Shown: positions 55,750 to 63,796 of the stretch, one piece after another
Numbering within the stretch: position 1 is the stretch's first letter
How the letters are laid out: each line of letters opens with the position of its first letter
NCBI GenBank assembly: GCA_023512345.1
Contig: JAILZT010000005.1
Location: 186,001-250,000, forward strand
Reading direction: 5' to 3'
Length of the DNA: 64,000 bases
From: Paenibacillus sp.
GTDB taxonomy: Bacteria > Bacillota > Bacilli > Paenibacillales > Paenibacillaceae
Position numbers and translations under genes: made by a program
Notes under the pieces: generated by a model
What the model was told of the DNA's origin: nothing
Databases searched by the model: none
The model's input: only the letters and a program-made list of their open reading frames with translations

Positions 55750-56090
55750 CATAAGTCTTAAACAAATCGCTGGTTCACAAACTGCGGGGCTTAAGGCAAC
55801 ATTCTGCTGGGCGGCTCCGCCCATCTTAGAGAATTAAAGGTTTTTTATAATTTATTACCGTCTTTAGTAGAGTTACTTCTCACTGTGCCAATCTAAAAAT
55901 TAAACTTGTTATCATATTAAAATAGTTGGATTCAAACAGCCTTTTAGAAACGCTGTAATGAATTTCTCCCACATTTTATGTATTCTCTCCTATAAATTTA
56001 TTGTTAAATTTTGATGACAAGGGTTATTTTACCATAATCTCTTGCCCGAGAATACAAAGTTTTCGTTCTGTAAAGTGTCATTTTCAATAA
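55750..56090. other. Gene-free AT-rich gap
   Basis: 341 nt downstream of the comM-like gene. I see a GC-rich inverted repeat GGGCGG-CT-CCGCCC near 55809-55822 without a nearby T tract, and otherwise AT-rich sequence with many stops in all frames. No promoter or RNA gene is convincing. Confidence 0.5.
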
Positions 56091-56121
56091 ATAAAAAAGC
56101 CTTAAGGATTTCCTTAGGCTT
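56091..56121 (-). terminator. Terminator after the metallophosphoesterase gene
   Basis: On the minus strand AAGCCTAAGGA pairs with TCCTTAAGGCTT (one bulged base), followed by six T residues and ATTTATT. Confidence 0.75.
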
Positions 56122-56159
56122 AGTGCCAATTACTCGATACGCAAATACATGTGACACAC

Positions 56160-56678
56160 CTAACCCTCTTCACTTACAACTACCGCATCTCTAATTTCTT
56201 CAAAAGACAGAGGTTTATAGCCCCAGTGCTCCACACAAATATTGAAATAATTCTTGCCCTCATATTTCTGGCTGTGGATATGACCGTGCACATTTACGTA
56301 AGGCATATGCTTATTCATGTACATAGGTTCGTGTGATAAGAAAAAGAAATCCTTATAAATCAGAGGGTGCTCAGTCACTTCAGCAAACCCCGCATCAAGC
56401 CACCATGCTCGGCTCCGGCCGCGGTCGTGATTTCCCATGATTAGCACTTTGTATCCGTTCAACTTTGTGAGAATATCTTTTGTCGCATCTTTGTTCAGGA
56501 ATGAAAAATCACCTAAATGAAATACCTTATCTTCTTTACCAACTACTGAATTCCAGCTTACTATCATCGCTTCATTCATCTGCCCAACATCTGCAAAGGG
56601 CCGGGATTCAAAATCAATAATGTGCTTATGTCCAAAATGGTGATCTGATGTGAAAAAGTCTTTAGCCATTTTTTCCAC
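56160..56678 (-). CDS. Calcineurin-like metallophosphoesterase
   Basis: Stand-alone phosphoesterase of 172 residues with all five metal motifs in order: SDHHFGH (residues 11-17), HLGDFSF, MGNHDRG, LSHEPM and NVHGHIH. The domain is minimal, without signal peptide or membrane segment, so it acts in the cytoplasm. The substrate is unknown; similar small enzymes include phage and bacterial YfcE-like or 2',3'-cyclic phosphodiesterases. Start GTG 56678 or ATG 56669; AAGGAGA upstream fits neither perfectly. Confidence 0.88.
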   Translation of the reverse strand: MEKMAKDFFTSDHHFGHKHIIDFESRPFADVGQMNEAMIVSWNSVVGKEDKVFHLGDFSFLNKDATKDILTKLNGYKVLIMGNHDRGRSRAWWLDAGFAEVTEHPLIYKDFFFLSHEPMYMNKHMPYVNVHGHIHSQKYEGKNYFNICVEHWGYKPLSFEEIRDAVVVSEEG

Positions 56679-56734
56679 TTCTCTCCTTATGGTTCTCTGA
56701 ATTAGCTCTTATTGTACTATGAGTTGTGAATGTA

Positions 56735-56775
56735 AAAAAGCTCCGAGTCTCCAACAGACAGGAGAAGCTCGGAAC
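56735..56775 (-). terminator. Terminator after the zinc-ribbon gene
   Basis: TCCGAGCTTCTCC pairs with GGAGACTCGGA on the minus strand (two mismatches mid-stem, 8-nt loop), followed by TTTTTT. Confidence 0.75.
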
Positions 56776-56807
56776 TTCTTAACGAACAGTCAACCTAATT
56801 AACTTGA

Positions 56808-57209
56808 TCACCTGCGAAATCGCCGTCTTTTATCAGCAACTTCAATGAATTCAGCGATCGGTGAGACCGATTCGTTCTCAATGAGCCACTCACGCATAGC
56901 TCGAATAGCCTCAACCTGTCCATCCCCTTTATCACGCCAGGTTAGGAGCTCCACCACTTGTATAACCAGTGCCATCAAATTACTATTACTGGTTTGAGTC
57001 TTATCCGCTCGTATTTTTTGGAACATGGCTTCATTTTCCCAATCAATCAATATTTCTTCGGCTACGGTTGGCCGCATTACGGTAAATGTTTTATGGCAAT
57101 CCGTGCAGCATACAACGGCTACAGGCTCCCCGCCAAATACCACTTGGATTTTTTGTTCGCAATGTTGGCATGCAAAACTAACTTCTATCTCAAAGGGTTC
57201 ATTGTTCAC
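56808..57209 (-). CDS. Small zinc-ribbon protein of unknown function
   Basis: 133 residues. The N-terminal 45 hold two Cys pairs (ACQHCEQK and VCCTDCHK), likely a zinc ribbon. The remainder is helical with a conserved-looking segment LLTWRDKGDGQVEAIRAMRE and a basic end (KRRRFRR). No catalytic motif or known family recognised. Monocistronic, with its own terminator; the 136 nt upstream hold no gene. Confidence 0.65.
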   Translation of the reverse strand: MNNEPFEIEVSFACQHCEQKIQVVFGGEPVAVVCCTDCHKTFTVMRPTVAEEILIDWENEAMFQKIRADKTQTSNSNLMALVIQVVELLTWRDKGDGQVEAIRAMREWLIENESVSPIAEFIEVADKRRRFRR

Positions 57210-57345
57210 TCGGACAGCCCTCCTCTACTTGGCTTTAAAAAGTTACACTTACTGTTTACCCATTTCTTTTCGGAAATGACCCATTTGCAGAGGCTATATT
57301 GGTATTCTATAAAATAAATGTTGCTTTTTTGTTCAAAATATGAGG

Positions 57346-57732
57346 TTAGAATGCTTCCCTAATATGATTCAATGATGCCACACTCAAATCGCTGTTCAAT
57401 ATCACGCTAATCACATCAAAAGAAAGATGACATTCCGTCTGGCGTTTCATGTACAGATAAATTTCCGCTATACTGCGCACTTGCTGTATTTTACGGGTAT
57501 CCACTGATTCTTCCGGCGTTCCCTGTAAAGGACTCCCGCTTCGGCTGCGCACCTCCACAAAGACAAGACGACCTCGTTCTGCAGCAATAATATCAATTTC
57601 CCCGCTCCGGCAACGCCAATTGCGTTCGATGATTTCATACCCCAAGGATGACAAATAGTGCGCAGCAGCCTCCTCAGCGGCAAAACCCTTTTGTTTGCGG
57701 TTATATTTAACTCCAGGAGTGAGGTTATTCAT
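57346..57732 (-). CDS. YraN-family (UPF0102) endonuclease-like protein
   Basis: 128 residues with the restriction-endonuclease-like fold of UPF0102: GFAAEEAAAHYLSSLGYEII, WRCRSGEIDIIAAERG, LVFVEVRSRSG. The usual E-x-K of the nuclease core reads E-x-R here (VEVRSR). Its ATG overlaps the stop of the FlhB-like gene by 4 nt. Cellular role not established. Confidence 0.88.
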   Translation of the reverse strand: MNNLTPGVKYNRKQKGFAAEEAAAHYLSSLGYEIIERNWRCRSGEIDIIAAERGRLVFVEVRSRSGSPLQGTPEESVDTRKIQQVRSIAEIYLYMKRQTECHLSFDVISVILNSDLSVASLNHIREAF

Positions 57733-58031
57733 CTCACCTTATGTGCCCCCGCTGCCCGGTCGCTTTGGTATACATAACTTAACACCTCCGCCACAAGCTG
57801 ATACAGCTCAGCCGGAATTTGCTGATCAAGATCAAGCTTCGACAGCACTTCTACCAATGCGGCGTCTTCCTGAACAGCGACTCCATTGTCTTTGGCCTTC
57901 TGCAATATCATATCCGCTACAAATCCTTGCCCCTTAGCAATTACTACGGGTGCTTCACTTTGGCCAGGAGTGTATTTTAGCGCAACTGCTTTCTTTAATC
58001 TTTGCGAAACTTCAACAGACTGTTCATTCAT
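57729..58031 (-). CDS. ylqH: Stand-alone FlhB C-terminal-domain protein (YlqH-like)
   Basis: 100 residues aligning with the cytoplasmic part of FlhB after its NPTH cleavage site. FlhB NPTHFAVALKYDG corresponds here to QRLKKAVALKYTPG, then EAPVVIAKGQGFVADMILQK, ending IPAELYQLVAEVLSYVYQSD. The NPTH motif itself is replaced and there are no membrane segments, so it resembles pre-cleaved FlhB-CC. Overlaps the FliK-like gene and yraN by 4 nt each. Same place as ylqH in B. subtilis. Helicobacter FlhX is a functional parallel (known family). Confidence 0.9.
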   Translation of the reverse strand: MNEQSVEVSQRLKKAVALKYTPGQSEAPVVIAKGQGFVADMILQKAKDNGVAVQEDAALVEVLSKLDLDQQIPAELYQLVAEVLSYVYQSDRAAGAHKVR

Positions 58032-60250
58032 ATCCGATAATCCACCCCTTTATAGGCATCGGGAACAAAGTTGGATAGCTTTCCAAAGCTTTTATCGGAT
58101 TCTGTTCCTTTGGGTATAGGGAGCGGTTCTGTTTTAAGACCAGATAACTGGTAACCAATAGCTTCTACCGCTGTTTTGATCTCGTCACGACGATTCTCCA
58201 ATAGTTCGAGTACCCATGGTTCATTATTATGCAGCTTCAAGCTCACAATATGATCAACCACATGAACATCAACAAGTGTCTGGCCCAGCTGTTTCATATT
58301 CAAATCGAACCATAAATGGCAATTCGCCGCGTCAAGTTCGCCTTTCCGGCCCCTTCTGGATTGAATATGAACCGATGCTGTCTCTTCTCCATTTGGTCCT
58401 TTGATCGGCAAGAACAGGGTTACCTGAGCAAAAGGTGCCGTTCGATCGGTATTCAGTAGCAGCTGCTGACCGGTCATATGCTGCACCAGCTGCCCGGCGG
58501 CTTCCTTAAGCGCCGCCGGAACCTCGCTGCTGCCCAGAACCTGCAGCAGCACGCCCTTGAGCGTGTCGGCGGTGACCTCATCGCCGACTGAAGCGTGAAG
58601 CGCCGCCGGTGTCAGCGGCGCCCCACGCCCATCCGCGGCGGTGGCACCCGCCGCGGGACGCGCCTCCGCGGCGATGCCTGCGCCGCCGCGGACGGCCTGC
58701 TGCTCGTGCTCCGCACCGAGCAGCTTCAGCACCCGCCCCACCCACGACTCCGTGTCGGGGGTGGGGGCGGGTGCGCCCTGCAGCGGTGGTGCAGCCGCTG
58801 CAGGGTTGTCTCCCCCGCGCGGCGTACCCGCGGCGGGGGCTGGGTCTGGTCCCGCCGCGCTAGCGGGCGGGACAGCGGCGAGCTGCGGCAACGTGCCGCG
58901 CAGCTCCGTCAGGACGCCCTGCAGCTTCGCGAGCAGGGCAGCCCCGGATCTGTCTGCGCCCACAGCTGGCGCAGATACCTCTCCACTAGCGGTATTTTTA
59001 CCAGCCGCTAGTGTCGCAACTCCGTCTGCGGCATCTTTATCAGGCGCCAGTGTCGACACTCCGTCTGCGGCATTTTTACCAGCCGCTAGCGGAGTGGTCA
59101 TATCCCCAGCAGCATTCTTCAATGCATTTGCAGAAGCCGCAATATCTCCAGCACTTTTACTTATATCGGTATTGCTTCCTGCATGCACAATACTATTATC
59201 CGAACTAACTATGCCATCAGCAATCTGTGCTTGGCCCGTTAGAGCATTTCCCGCACCATTTACTAAAGGTCCTCCCGCACTGAGTCCGTTTTGTCCTTGA
59301 GAAATCCCACTGGCGGAGGGTGCGACTACTCCATTTTCTCCCGAACGGACAACGGTGGTTGCACTACGTCCTGCATCCGTAACTTCATTAGTTATAGCTT
59401 CGTTCGAGTCATTGTTACCAGCAACTAATGCGGAAGATGCAACAGCTTTATTCACATTCAAGGGGACCTTTCCGTCGTTAGGCTCTGGAACCTCTGCATC
59501 AACTGTTGACGTTTGTATTCCTGCGCTCCCTGGAGTTACACCTTTTTGCAAAGTCTCCGCCGCCGCGCTATTCGAGATCAAAGCTCCAGCTGATGGAAGT
59601 GGCGAACTACTTGGACTACTCGTTAGTGACACTCCAGTTCCGTTACCTTCCTTTTGTCCTGCCCAAATACTTAATTGTTCCTCCAAATTAGCTATCAGCT
59701 GATGCAGTTGCGGTCCAAATACAGCCTGCTGTAATCCTTTTATACTATCTGCGGTGACAGGTAGCCCTCTTTTAACCGAGATAACAGCAGCTTCGAGCCA
59801 CTGCTCTGTTGGAACACCAACAGGCTTTACGTTCATAGCTGCATTCAGCTGCGCTGCCGTTTCTTTAGTAAGTGCTACTCCACCGGATTGCATAGCCAAT
59901 ACAATTTCTCTGCCAGCTTTGGCATCCGTTAGACCTAAAGATTCCAATGCTTCGCCCATACTTTGTGGTGAGACCAACGCCGCTTCTCCCATGGAGACCG
60001 GTTTCAATACTGGAAGGCCTCCTTCTCCGGGAGGGGATACCTGCAGATTCATCGTTTGCCCCACCTGTAGCGGTGTTTCTAGCTCTGCACGGACCGGCGT
60101 CCCTTGAATTTGGACAATCGCTTCTTTACCCGATTCCGATACATTAAGAACGACACCACGCACAATTTGCCCTTCCTTAAGCTCAAGCGACTTCGGTTCT
60201 CCTACTTTGCTGTCTCCGAGAAGCCCCCGAATCATAGATCCGATGTTCAT
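58028..60250 (-). CDS. ylqG: Large FliK-like protein (YlqG position) with GC-rich low-complexity core
   Basis: 740 residues. The N-terminal 200 are moderately conserved (GQIVRGVVLNVSESGKEAIV, an OB-like strand pattern). The middle (about 200-560) is Ala/Gly/Pro/Asn-rich with three 13-residue repeats and a very GC-rich stretch. The C-terminal 170 resemble the FliK Flg_hook domain (QVTLFLPIKGPNGEETASVH; LWFDLNMKQLGQTLVDVHVV; LENRRDEIKTAVEAIGYQLS). Paired with the FlhB-like gene by a 4-nt overlap. No signal peptide, as expected for a type III substrate; actual export is unproven. Confidence 0.8.
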   Translation of the reverse strand: MNIGSMIRGLLGDSKVGEPKSLELKEGQIVRGVVLNVSESGKEAIVQIQGTPVRAELETPLQVGQTMNLQVSPPGEGGLPVLKPVSMGEAALVSPQSMGEALESLGLTDAKAGREIVLAMQSGGVALTKETAAQLNAAMNVKPVGVPTEQWLEAAVISVKRGLPVTADSIKGLQQAVFGPQLHQLIANLEEQLSIWAGQKEGNGTGVSLTSSPSSSPLPSAGALISNSAAAETLQKGVTPGSAGIQTSTVDAEVPEPNDGKVPLNVNKAVASSALVAGNNDSNEAITNEVTDAGRSATTVVRSGENGVVAPSASGISQGQNGLSAGGPLVNGAGNALTGQAQIADGIVSSDNSIVHAGSNTDISKSAGDIAASANALKNAAGDMTTPLAAGKNAADGVSTLAPDKDAADGVATLAAGKNTASGEVSAPAVGADRSGAALLAKLQGVLTELRGTLPQLAAVPPASAAGPDPAPAAGTPRGGDNPAAAAPPLQGAPAPTPDTESWVGRVLKLLGAEHEQQAVRGGAGIAAEARPAAGATAADGRGAPLTPAALHASVGDEVTADTLKGVLLQVLGSSEVPAALKEAAGQLVQHMTGQQLLLNTDRTAPFAQVTLFLPIKGPNGEETASVHIQSRRGRKGELDAANCHLWFDLNMKQLGQTLVDVHVVDHIVSLKLHNNEPWVLELLENRRDEIKTAVEAIGYQLSGLKTEPLPIPKGTESDKSFGKLSNFVPDAYKGVDYRI
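58973..59089 (-). repeat. Three tandem 39-bp units inside the FliK-like gene
   Basis: Units at 59089-59051, 59050-59012 and 59011-58973 encode LAAGKNAADGVST, LAPDKDAADGVAT and LAAGKNTASGEVS. They are in-frame and imperfect, suggesting recent slippage or duplication in a disordered linker. Confidence 0.8.
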
Positions 60251-60408
60251 ACTGCAACCTCCCTTCTTCTAACTGATCAATATAGTAACTACGTTGAACG
60301 TTTGTATTTTTTTCTATAAAAAATTCCGAGCAGGCACTGACGCTCACCCTAACTCTTAAGTCTTTCATCTTTTATATATATCGGCATATCGTCCTTATTT
60401 GTTTCACC

Positions 60409-61035
60409 CTAAAAAAGAGTCTGCTGCTCCGCCAATATTCTTCCAAGAAAACTGCGCCGATGCATCGGAGTCGCGCCCAAAGACGTAATCTGTTCCCGAT
60501 GCAGTTTGGTCGCATAACCTTTATGTATCGCAATTCCGTAGTCCGGAAACCATTCATCCCATAACCCTTCACAGAGCCTGTCCCGTGTTACTTTTGCTAC
60601 GATAGATGCAGCCGCAATCGACTGGCTGTTAGCATCACCTTTAATAATAGCCCGCTGCGGGAGAGGCAAATCCACCTTTTCGGCATCTACCAGCATATAA
60701 TCTGGGGTTTGGCTCATTCCCTCTATTGCTTTTTTCATAGCCAGACGGGATGCCTGCTTTATATTAATCTCATCTATTACTTTGGAATCCACATGACCTA
60801 CACCAACAGCCAGGGCTTGCTCCATGATCAATTCAAATAGGGCTTCCCTCTTCTTGGCGGTCAGCTTTTTGGAATCGTCCACTCCGTCTATAATTAACCC
60901 TTCCGGCAAAATAACTGCCGCCGCCACAACATCTCCAAACAAACAACCCCGACCCACTTCATCTACACCGGCAATCCGGCGAAAAGACTGCTCCCAGCAC
61001 TCTTTTTCATATAACAGCATATCAATAGTACTCAC
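60409..61035 (-). CDS. rnhB: Ribonuclease HII
   Basis: Removes RNA from RNA-DNA hybrids and misincorporated ribonucleotides. 208 residues. IAGVDEVGRGCLFGDVVAAA carries D25 and E26; GVDDSKKLTAKKREALFE; MLVDAEKVDLPLPQRAIIKG; ASIVAKVTRDRLCEGL. Start GTG 61033-61035. Normally adjacent to rbgA, from which it is separated here by a transposable element. Confidence 0.96.
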   Translation of the reverse strand: MSTIDMLLYEKECWEQSFRRIAGVDEVGRGCLFGDVVAAAVILPEGLIIDGVDDSKKLTAKKREALFELIMEQALAVGVGHVDSKVIDEINIKQASRLAMKKAIEGMSQTPDYMLVDAEKVDLPLPQRAIIKGDANSQSIAAASIVAKVTRDRLCEGLWDEWFPDYGIAIHKGYATKLHREQITSLGATPMHRRSFLGRILAEQQTLF

Positions 61036-61127
61036 TTTACCTTCACCGCCAATGTTAAATTCTCAAAAAAACCCTACAAGTCAGCTTACCATAGGAAGGC
61101 TTATGAGGTCATCCCTCTATAGTCTTG

Positions 61128-61330
61128 GTGAACTACCCTCCACTTAAACCAAAGGTTTTGAAGTGGGGGCTTCGAAAGAAAAAAACTCTTTCTCTTTTAT
61201 TGCTGATTCATCCACAGAGCCAACGCCCCATGTCCTCAGCCTTGAATTTGCGGTGTCCCTACCGCTATATATTTGTTGCTACTTACGCGGTTAGCTTTTG
61301 ACCAAGGAGCCTTATACCGTATTGTTTAAG
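61128..61330 (-). ncRNA. Predicted omega RNA (reRNA) of TnpB
   Basis: In this family the guide RNA scaffold covers the 3' end of tnpB and the right end, and its guide is the adjoining flank. The region after the tnpB stop contains the terminal hairpin described for the element. The guide would read from 61127 downward, beginning CAAGACTATAGAGGGA. The 5' boundary is a guess from family knowledge. Confidence 0.55.
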
Positions 61331-62608
61331 ATTAAGTGCGGCATTGTGATCTCTGTGCTTTTTTAAGCCGCAATGTGGACACAAAAATACACGGTCTGAT
61401 AACTTTAAGTGTTTGTTTTTGCCTCCGCACTCGCTGCACAATTTACTTGAAGGAAAGAACTTATCAGCGATGATAAAGTGTTTTCCTTTTTTCAAGGCTT
61501 TGTATTCAAGCATATTTCGGTACATCCCAAAGCCATTATCGTGCAGTTTTTTACCGAGCGACAGGCATTGTGCCAAGTTACTCAAATCCAAGTCTTCTAC
61601 AACGATTGCATCATAATCATTGGTCTTCTGATTACTTGCTTTATGTAGAAAATCTTTTCTTTGATTCTTAGCTTTTTTCATTACATCTTGGTACTCCGAT
61701 AAGGTCTTTTTATAATGATTTGAATAGATAATCTTCCCCTCGGAGCCCAGTGAAGCAACATTTTTTTTACGGGCAAGAAACTTGTTCAGCCTACGCTGTC
61801 GTTTTTCAATTATTTTATGGTAACGTGGATATTCAGCTGCTTCACCATTGCTGTCCACATACAATTCGGATTGGCTATAATCCAATCCAATTACTTTTTC
61901 TGGATTGATTTGTTCGATAGGTTTTTCACTTTTGAACGGAAAATCAACCGACAACGAAACGAGATATTTCGTTCCTTCTCTACGGATCGTTGCTTTTTTT
62001 ACGACTCCACCAACGGGTAGTTCACGATGGAGATGAATTGCAATTCCATCTTGAAACTTTGGAATGCGAAGCAAATAACCGTCATTTCCATTTTTAACGA
62101 CGCTAATATTGCCGTTTGTTTGATTGGTTGTATAACTTAGCTTACCTTGCTTCTTACTGTGAAATTTAGGTAAGCCTTTAATATCGCGAACATTCGGTAT
62201 GTAACCCTCATTTTTGATTTTATTTTGAATTGATTTTTTATATTGAATTGGTTTTTTCGCATACTGCTCGTTGTACTTTTTAATAGCTGCCGTAAAACGC
62301 ATTTTTGCGTCGTTATATACAAAAGAATCATTCGATTTATCAAGAAAATCAAACTTAATAGTAATCGTCGTGTAGTTTGGAACTTTGTACGAAATGCGTC
62401 CGCCGGTGTATTCAATAGATTCATGGTACTCATAGAATCCTGCAACATACTCGTTGTACACTTTACGTTCGCAACCGAATGAACGTTCAAGTTTGGGTTC
62501 TTGTTCTTTGCTTGGAAAAACAGCATAACAAAAGCCGTAGGTTGCCCAATCTTCTGGCAATTCTTTTTTAGTTCCTTTAATGTAATTTCCATTTTTGTTG
62601 TTTGCCAT
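61283..62608 (-). CDS. tnpB: TnpB RNA-guided endonuclease
   Basis: 441 residues, ancestor family of Cas12. N-terminal wedge/REC-like part (about 20-235) and RuvC with an intact triad: D243 (VIGLDYSQSELYV), E338 (AIVVEDLDLSNLA), D420 (KKHRDHNAALNLK). Zinc-finger cysteines are C391, C394, C410 and C413 (CSECG ... CPHCG). The reading frame is complete, so the nuclease may be active. ATG 62608 with GAGG nine nucleotides upstream. The D420 context reads HRD, where DRD is commonest. Confidence 0.92.
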   Translation of the reverse strand: MANNKNGNYIKGTKKELPEDWATYGFCYAVFPSKEQEPKLERSFGCERKVYNEYVAGFYEYHESIEYTGGRISYKVPNYTTITIKFDFLDKSNDSFVYNDAKMRFTAAIKKYNEQYAKKPIQYKKSIQNKIKNEGYIPNVRDIKGLPKFHSKKQGKLSYTTNQTNGNISVVKNGNDGYLLRIPKFQDGIAIHLHRELPVGGVVKKATIRREGTKYLVSLSVDFPFKSEKPIEQINPEKVIGLDYSQSELYVDSNGEAAEYPRYHKIIEKRQRRLNKFLARKKNVASLGSEGKIIYSNHYKKTLSEYQDVMKKAKNQRKDFLHKASNQKTNDYDAIVVEDLDLSNLAQCLSLGKKLHDNGFGMYRNMLEYKALKKGKHFIIADKFFPSSKLCSECGGKNKHLKLSDRVFLCPHCGLKKHRDHNAALNLKQYGIRLLGQKLTA

Positions 62609-62658
62609 CAGTCAGGACCTCGCTTTCCAACTAATTTAGAACAAATGTTCTTATACCC

Positions 62659-62688
62659 ATTGTACAAAATTTCCTGCAAAAATTTCAA
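62659..62688 (-). promoter_or_regulatory. Candidate tnpB promoter
   Basis: TTGAAA (62688-62683), 18 nt, TACAAT (62664-62659) on the minus strand, about 50 nt before tnpB and inside the element. Confidence 0.5.
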
Positions 62689-62828
62689 TAGGCACGACTT
62701 TTTTATTTGTTGCCCTGTAGCAAGAAAAAATTAAGACCGCCCTATCCATCCCCCACCTACCTTTGGTTGAGGAAGTGGAATCCCGGGCAGTTTGTTAAAT
62801 TGTTCAATATTTCCGCCTATATATTCGT

Positions 62829-62860
62829 ATAAAAAAAGCCAACCGACGATCCGGCTGGCT
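62829..62860 (-). terminator. Terminator after rbgA
   Basis: AGCCAGCCG-GATCGT-CGGTTGGCT (one G-U pair), followed by seven T residues on the minus strand. It separates rbgA from the inserted element. Confidence 0.85.
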
Positions 62861-62907
62861 CTTCCATCCATTTGTAAAGTTATAATCCGTTTTATGTACC
62901 GCTGTTA

Positions 62908-63768
62908 TTATGGAGTCTCCAGCGTAAAACGTCCAAGCTTGCCTTCACGAAGCTCATGTAGAAGTGTACGAGAGGCCTTCTCTAGGTCTACCCGTCCGCC
63001 GCTGATCAAACAACCGCGCTTCCGTCCTATTGCTTCCAGAACAGCCACGATCTCATCCGGATTCTCCAGATCCTCAGGAAGCTTCTCAATACCAAAGCGC
63101 TCCTTAAATCTAGAACCGTAATCCTTCACCAGATACTTCACCGCGTAAAAGGCAATTTCCTCAATGTTGAGAATTTCTTCTTTAATGGCACCCGTTACCG
63201 CCAGGCGGTAACCCACCTCTTGATCCTCGAACTTCGGCCACAGAATACCCGGGGTATCCAGCAACTCCAAATTCCCACCCGTTTTAATCCATTGTTGACC
63301 TTTGGTTACACCGGGACGGTCACCGACCGCAGCAATATGTCTGCCGGCCATTTTGTTGATCAATGTAGACTTCCCTACGTTAGGGATTCCGACGATTAGA
63401 GCGCGAGAGGGCCGCGGGTTCATACCCTTGGCAATTTGCCGATCGATCTTTTCCTTCAACAGCAGCTTGACCTGCTCCGGAATTTCTTTAATTCCAGTTC
63501 CAGTAGAAGCGTCTACAGGATGTGCAACATGTCCTTCTGCCTTAAAGTAAGCTAACCACTTCCGTGTTGCTTCTGGATCCGCTAAATCGGCCTTATTCAA
63601 AATAATAAGCCTTGGCTTATCCCGCAAAATATCATCAATCATCGGATTACGACTGGAAAGAGGAAGACGGGAATCGAGTAGTTCTATTGCAACGTCAATC
63701 AGCTTCAGCTTAGCCTCGATTTGCCGTCTAGCCTTCGTCATATGACCAGGAAACCATTGTATGGCCAT
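62908..63768 (-). CDS. rbgA: Ribosome biogenesis GTPase RbgA (YlqF)
   Basis: GTPase for late 50S assembly. 286 residues, circularly permuted order: G4 LNKADL near residue 58, G5 DAST, G1 [19 protein letters not shown]3 [10 protein letters not shown]. The C-terminal RNA-binding helical domain ends near [21 protein letters not shown] 63766-63768 with GGAGG eight nucleotides upstream; the open frame begins three codons earlier. Between lepB and (originally) rnhB. Confidence 0.97.
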   Translation of the reverse strand: MAIQWFPGHMTKARRQIEAKLKLIDVAIELLDSRLPLSSRNPMIDDILRDKPRLIILNKADLADPEATRKWLAYFKAEGHVAHPVDASTGTGIKEIPEQVKLLLKEKIDRQIAKGMNPRPSRALIVGIPNVGKSTLINKMAGRHIAAVGDRPGVTKGQQWIKTGGNLELLDTPGILWPKFEDQEVGYRLAVTGAIKEEILNIEEIAFYAVKYLVKDYGSRFKERFGIEKLPEDLENPDEIVAVLEAIGRKRGCLISGGRVDLEKASRTLLHELREGKLGRFTLETP

Positions 63769-63796
63769 TGCCGTCACCTCCTTTGACTTCTATACA

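Larger units (their letters stand above)
61128..62794 (-). mobile_element. IS200/IS605-superfamily (IS1341-type) element carrying only TnpB
   Basis: The right end is well marked: a subterminal hairpin CCCCCACTTCAAAACC / GGTTTAAGTGGAGGG (61170-61137), then TAGTTCAC ending at 61128, a typical end for this group. A related hairpin (CCACTTCCTCAACC / GGTAGGTGG) lies near 62752-62783. The left tip is uncertain; I place it at 62794, just after a TTTAA that would be the target-adjacent motif. No tnpA is present. It sits between rbgA with its terminator and rnhB. Confidence 0.7.

Noticed and set aside
55809..55822. GC-rich hairpin GGGCGG/CCGCCC after the ComM-like gene as a terminator
   Set aside because: The nearest T run is about 20 nt away and the loop is only two bases.
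55364..55837. Plus-strand frame overlapping the end of the ComM-like gene
   Set aside because: Out-of-frame shadow of the AAA ATPase with no independent start signal.
58973..59089. Tandem repeats as a CRISPR array
   Set aside because: Units are directly adjacent with no spacers and are in-frame coding sequence; no cas genes are present.
58641..59300. Long plus-strand open frame of 219 codons opposite the FliK-like gene
   Set aside because: It is the antisense shadow of a GC-rich coding segment, where stop codons are rare; it has no ribosome site or domain.
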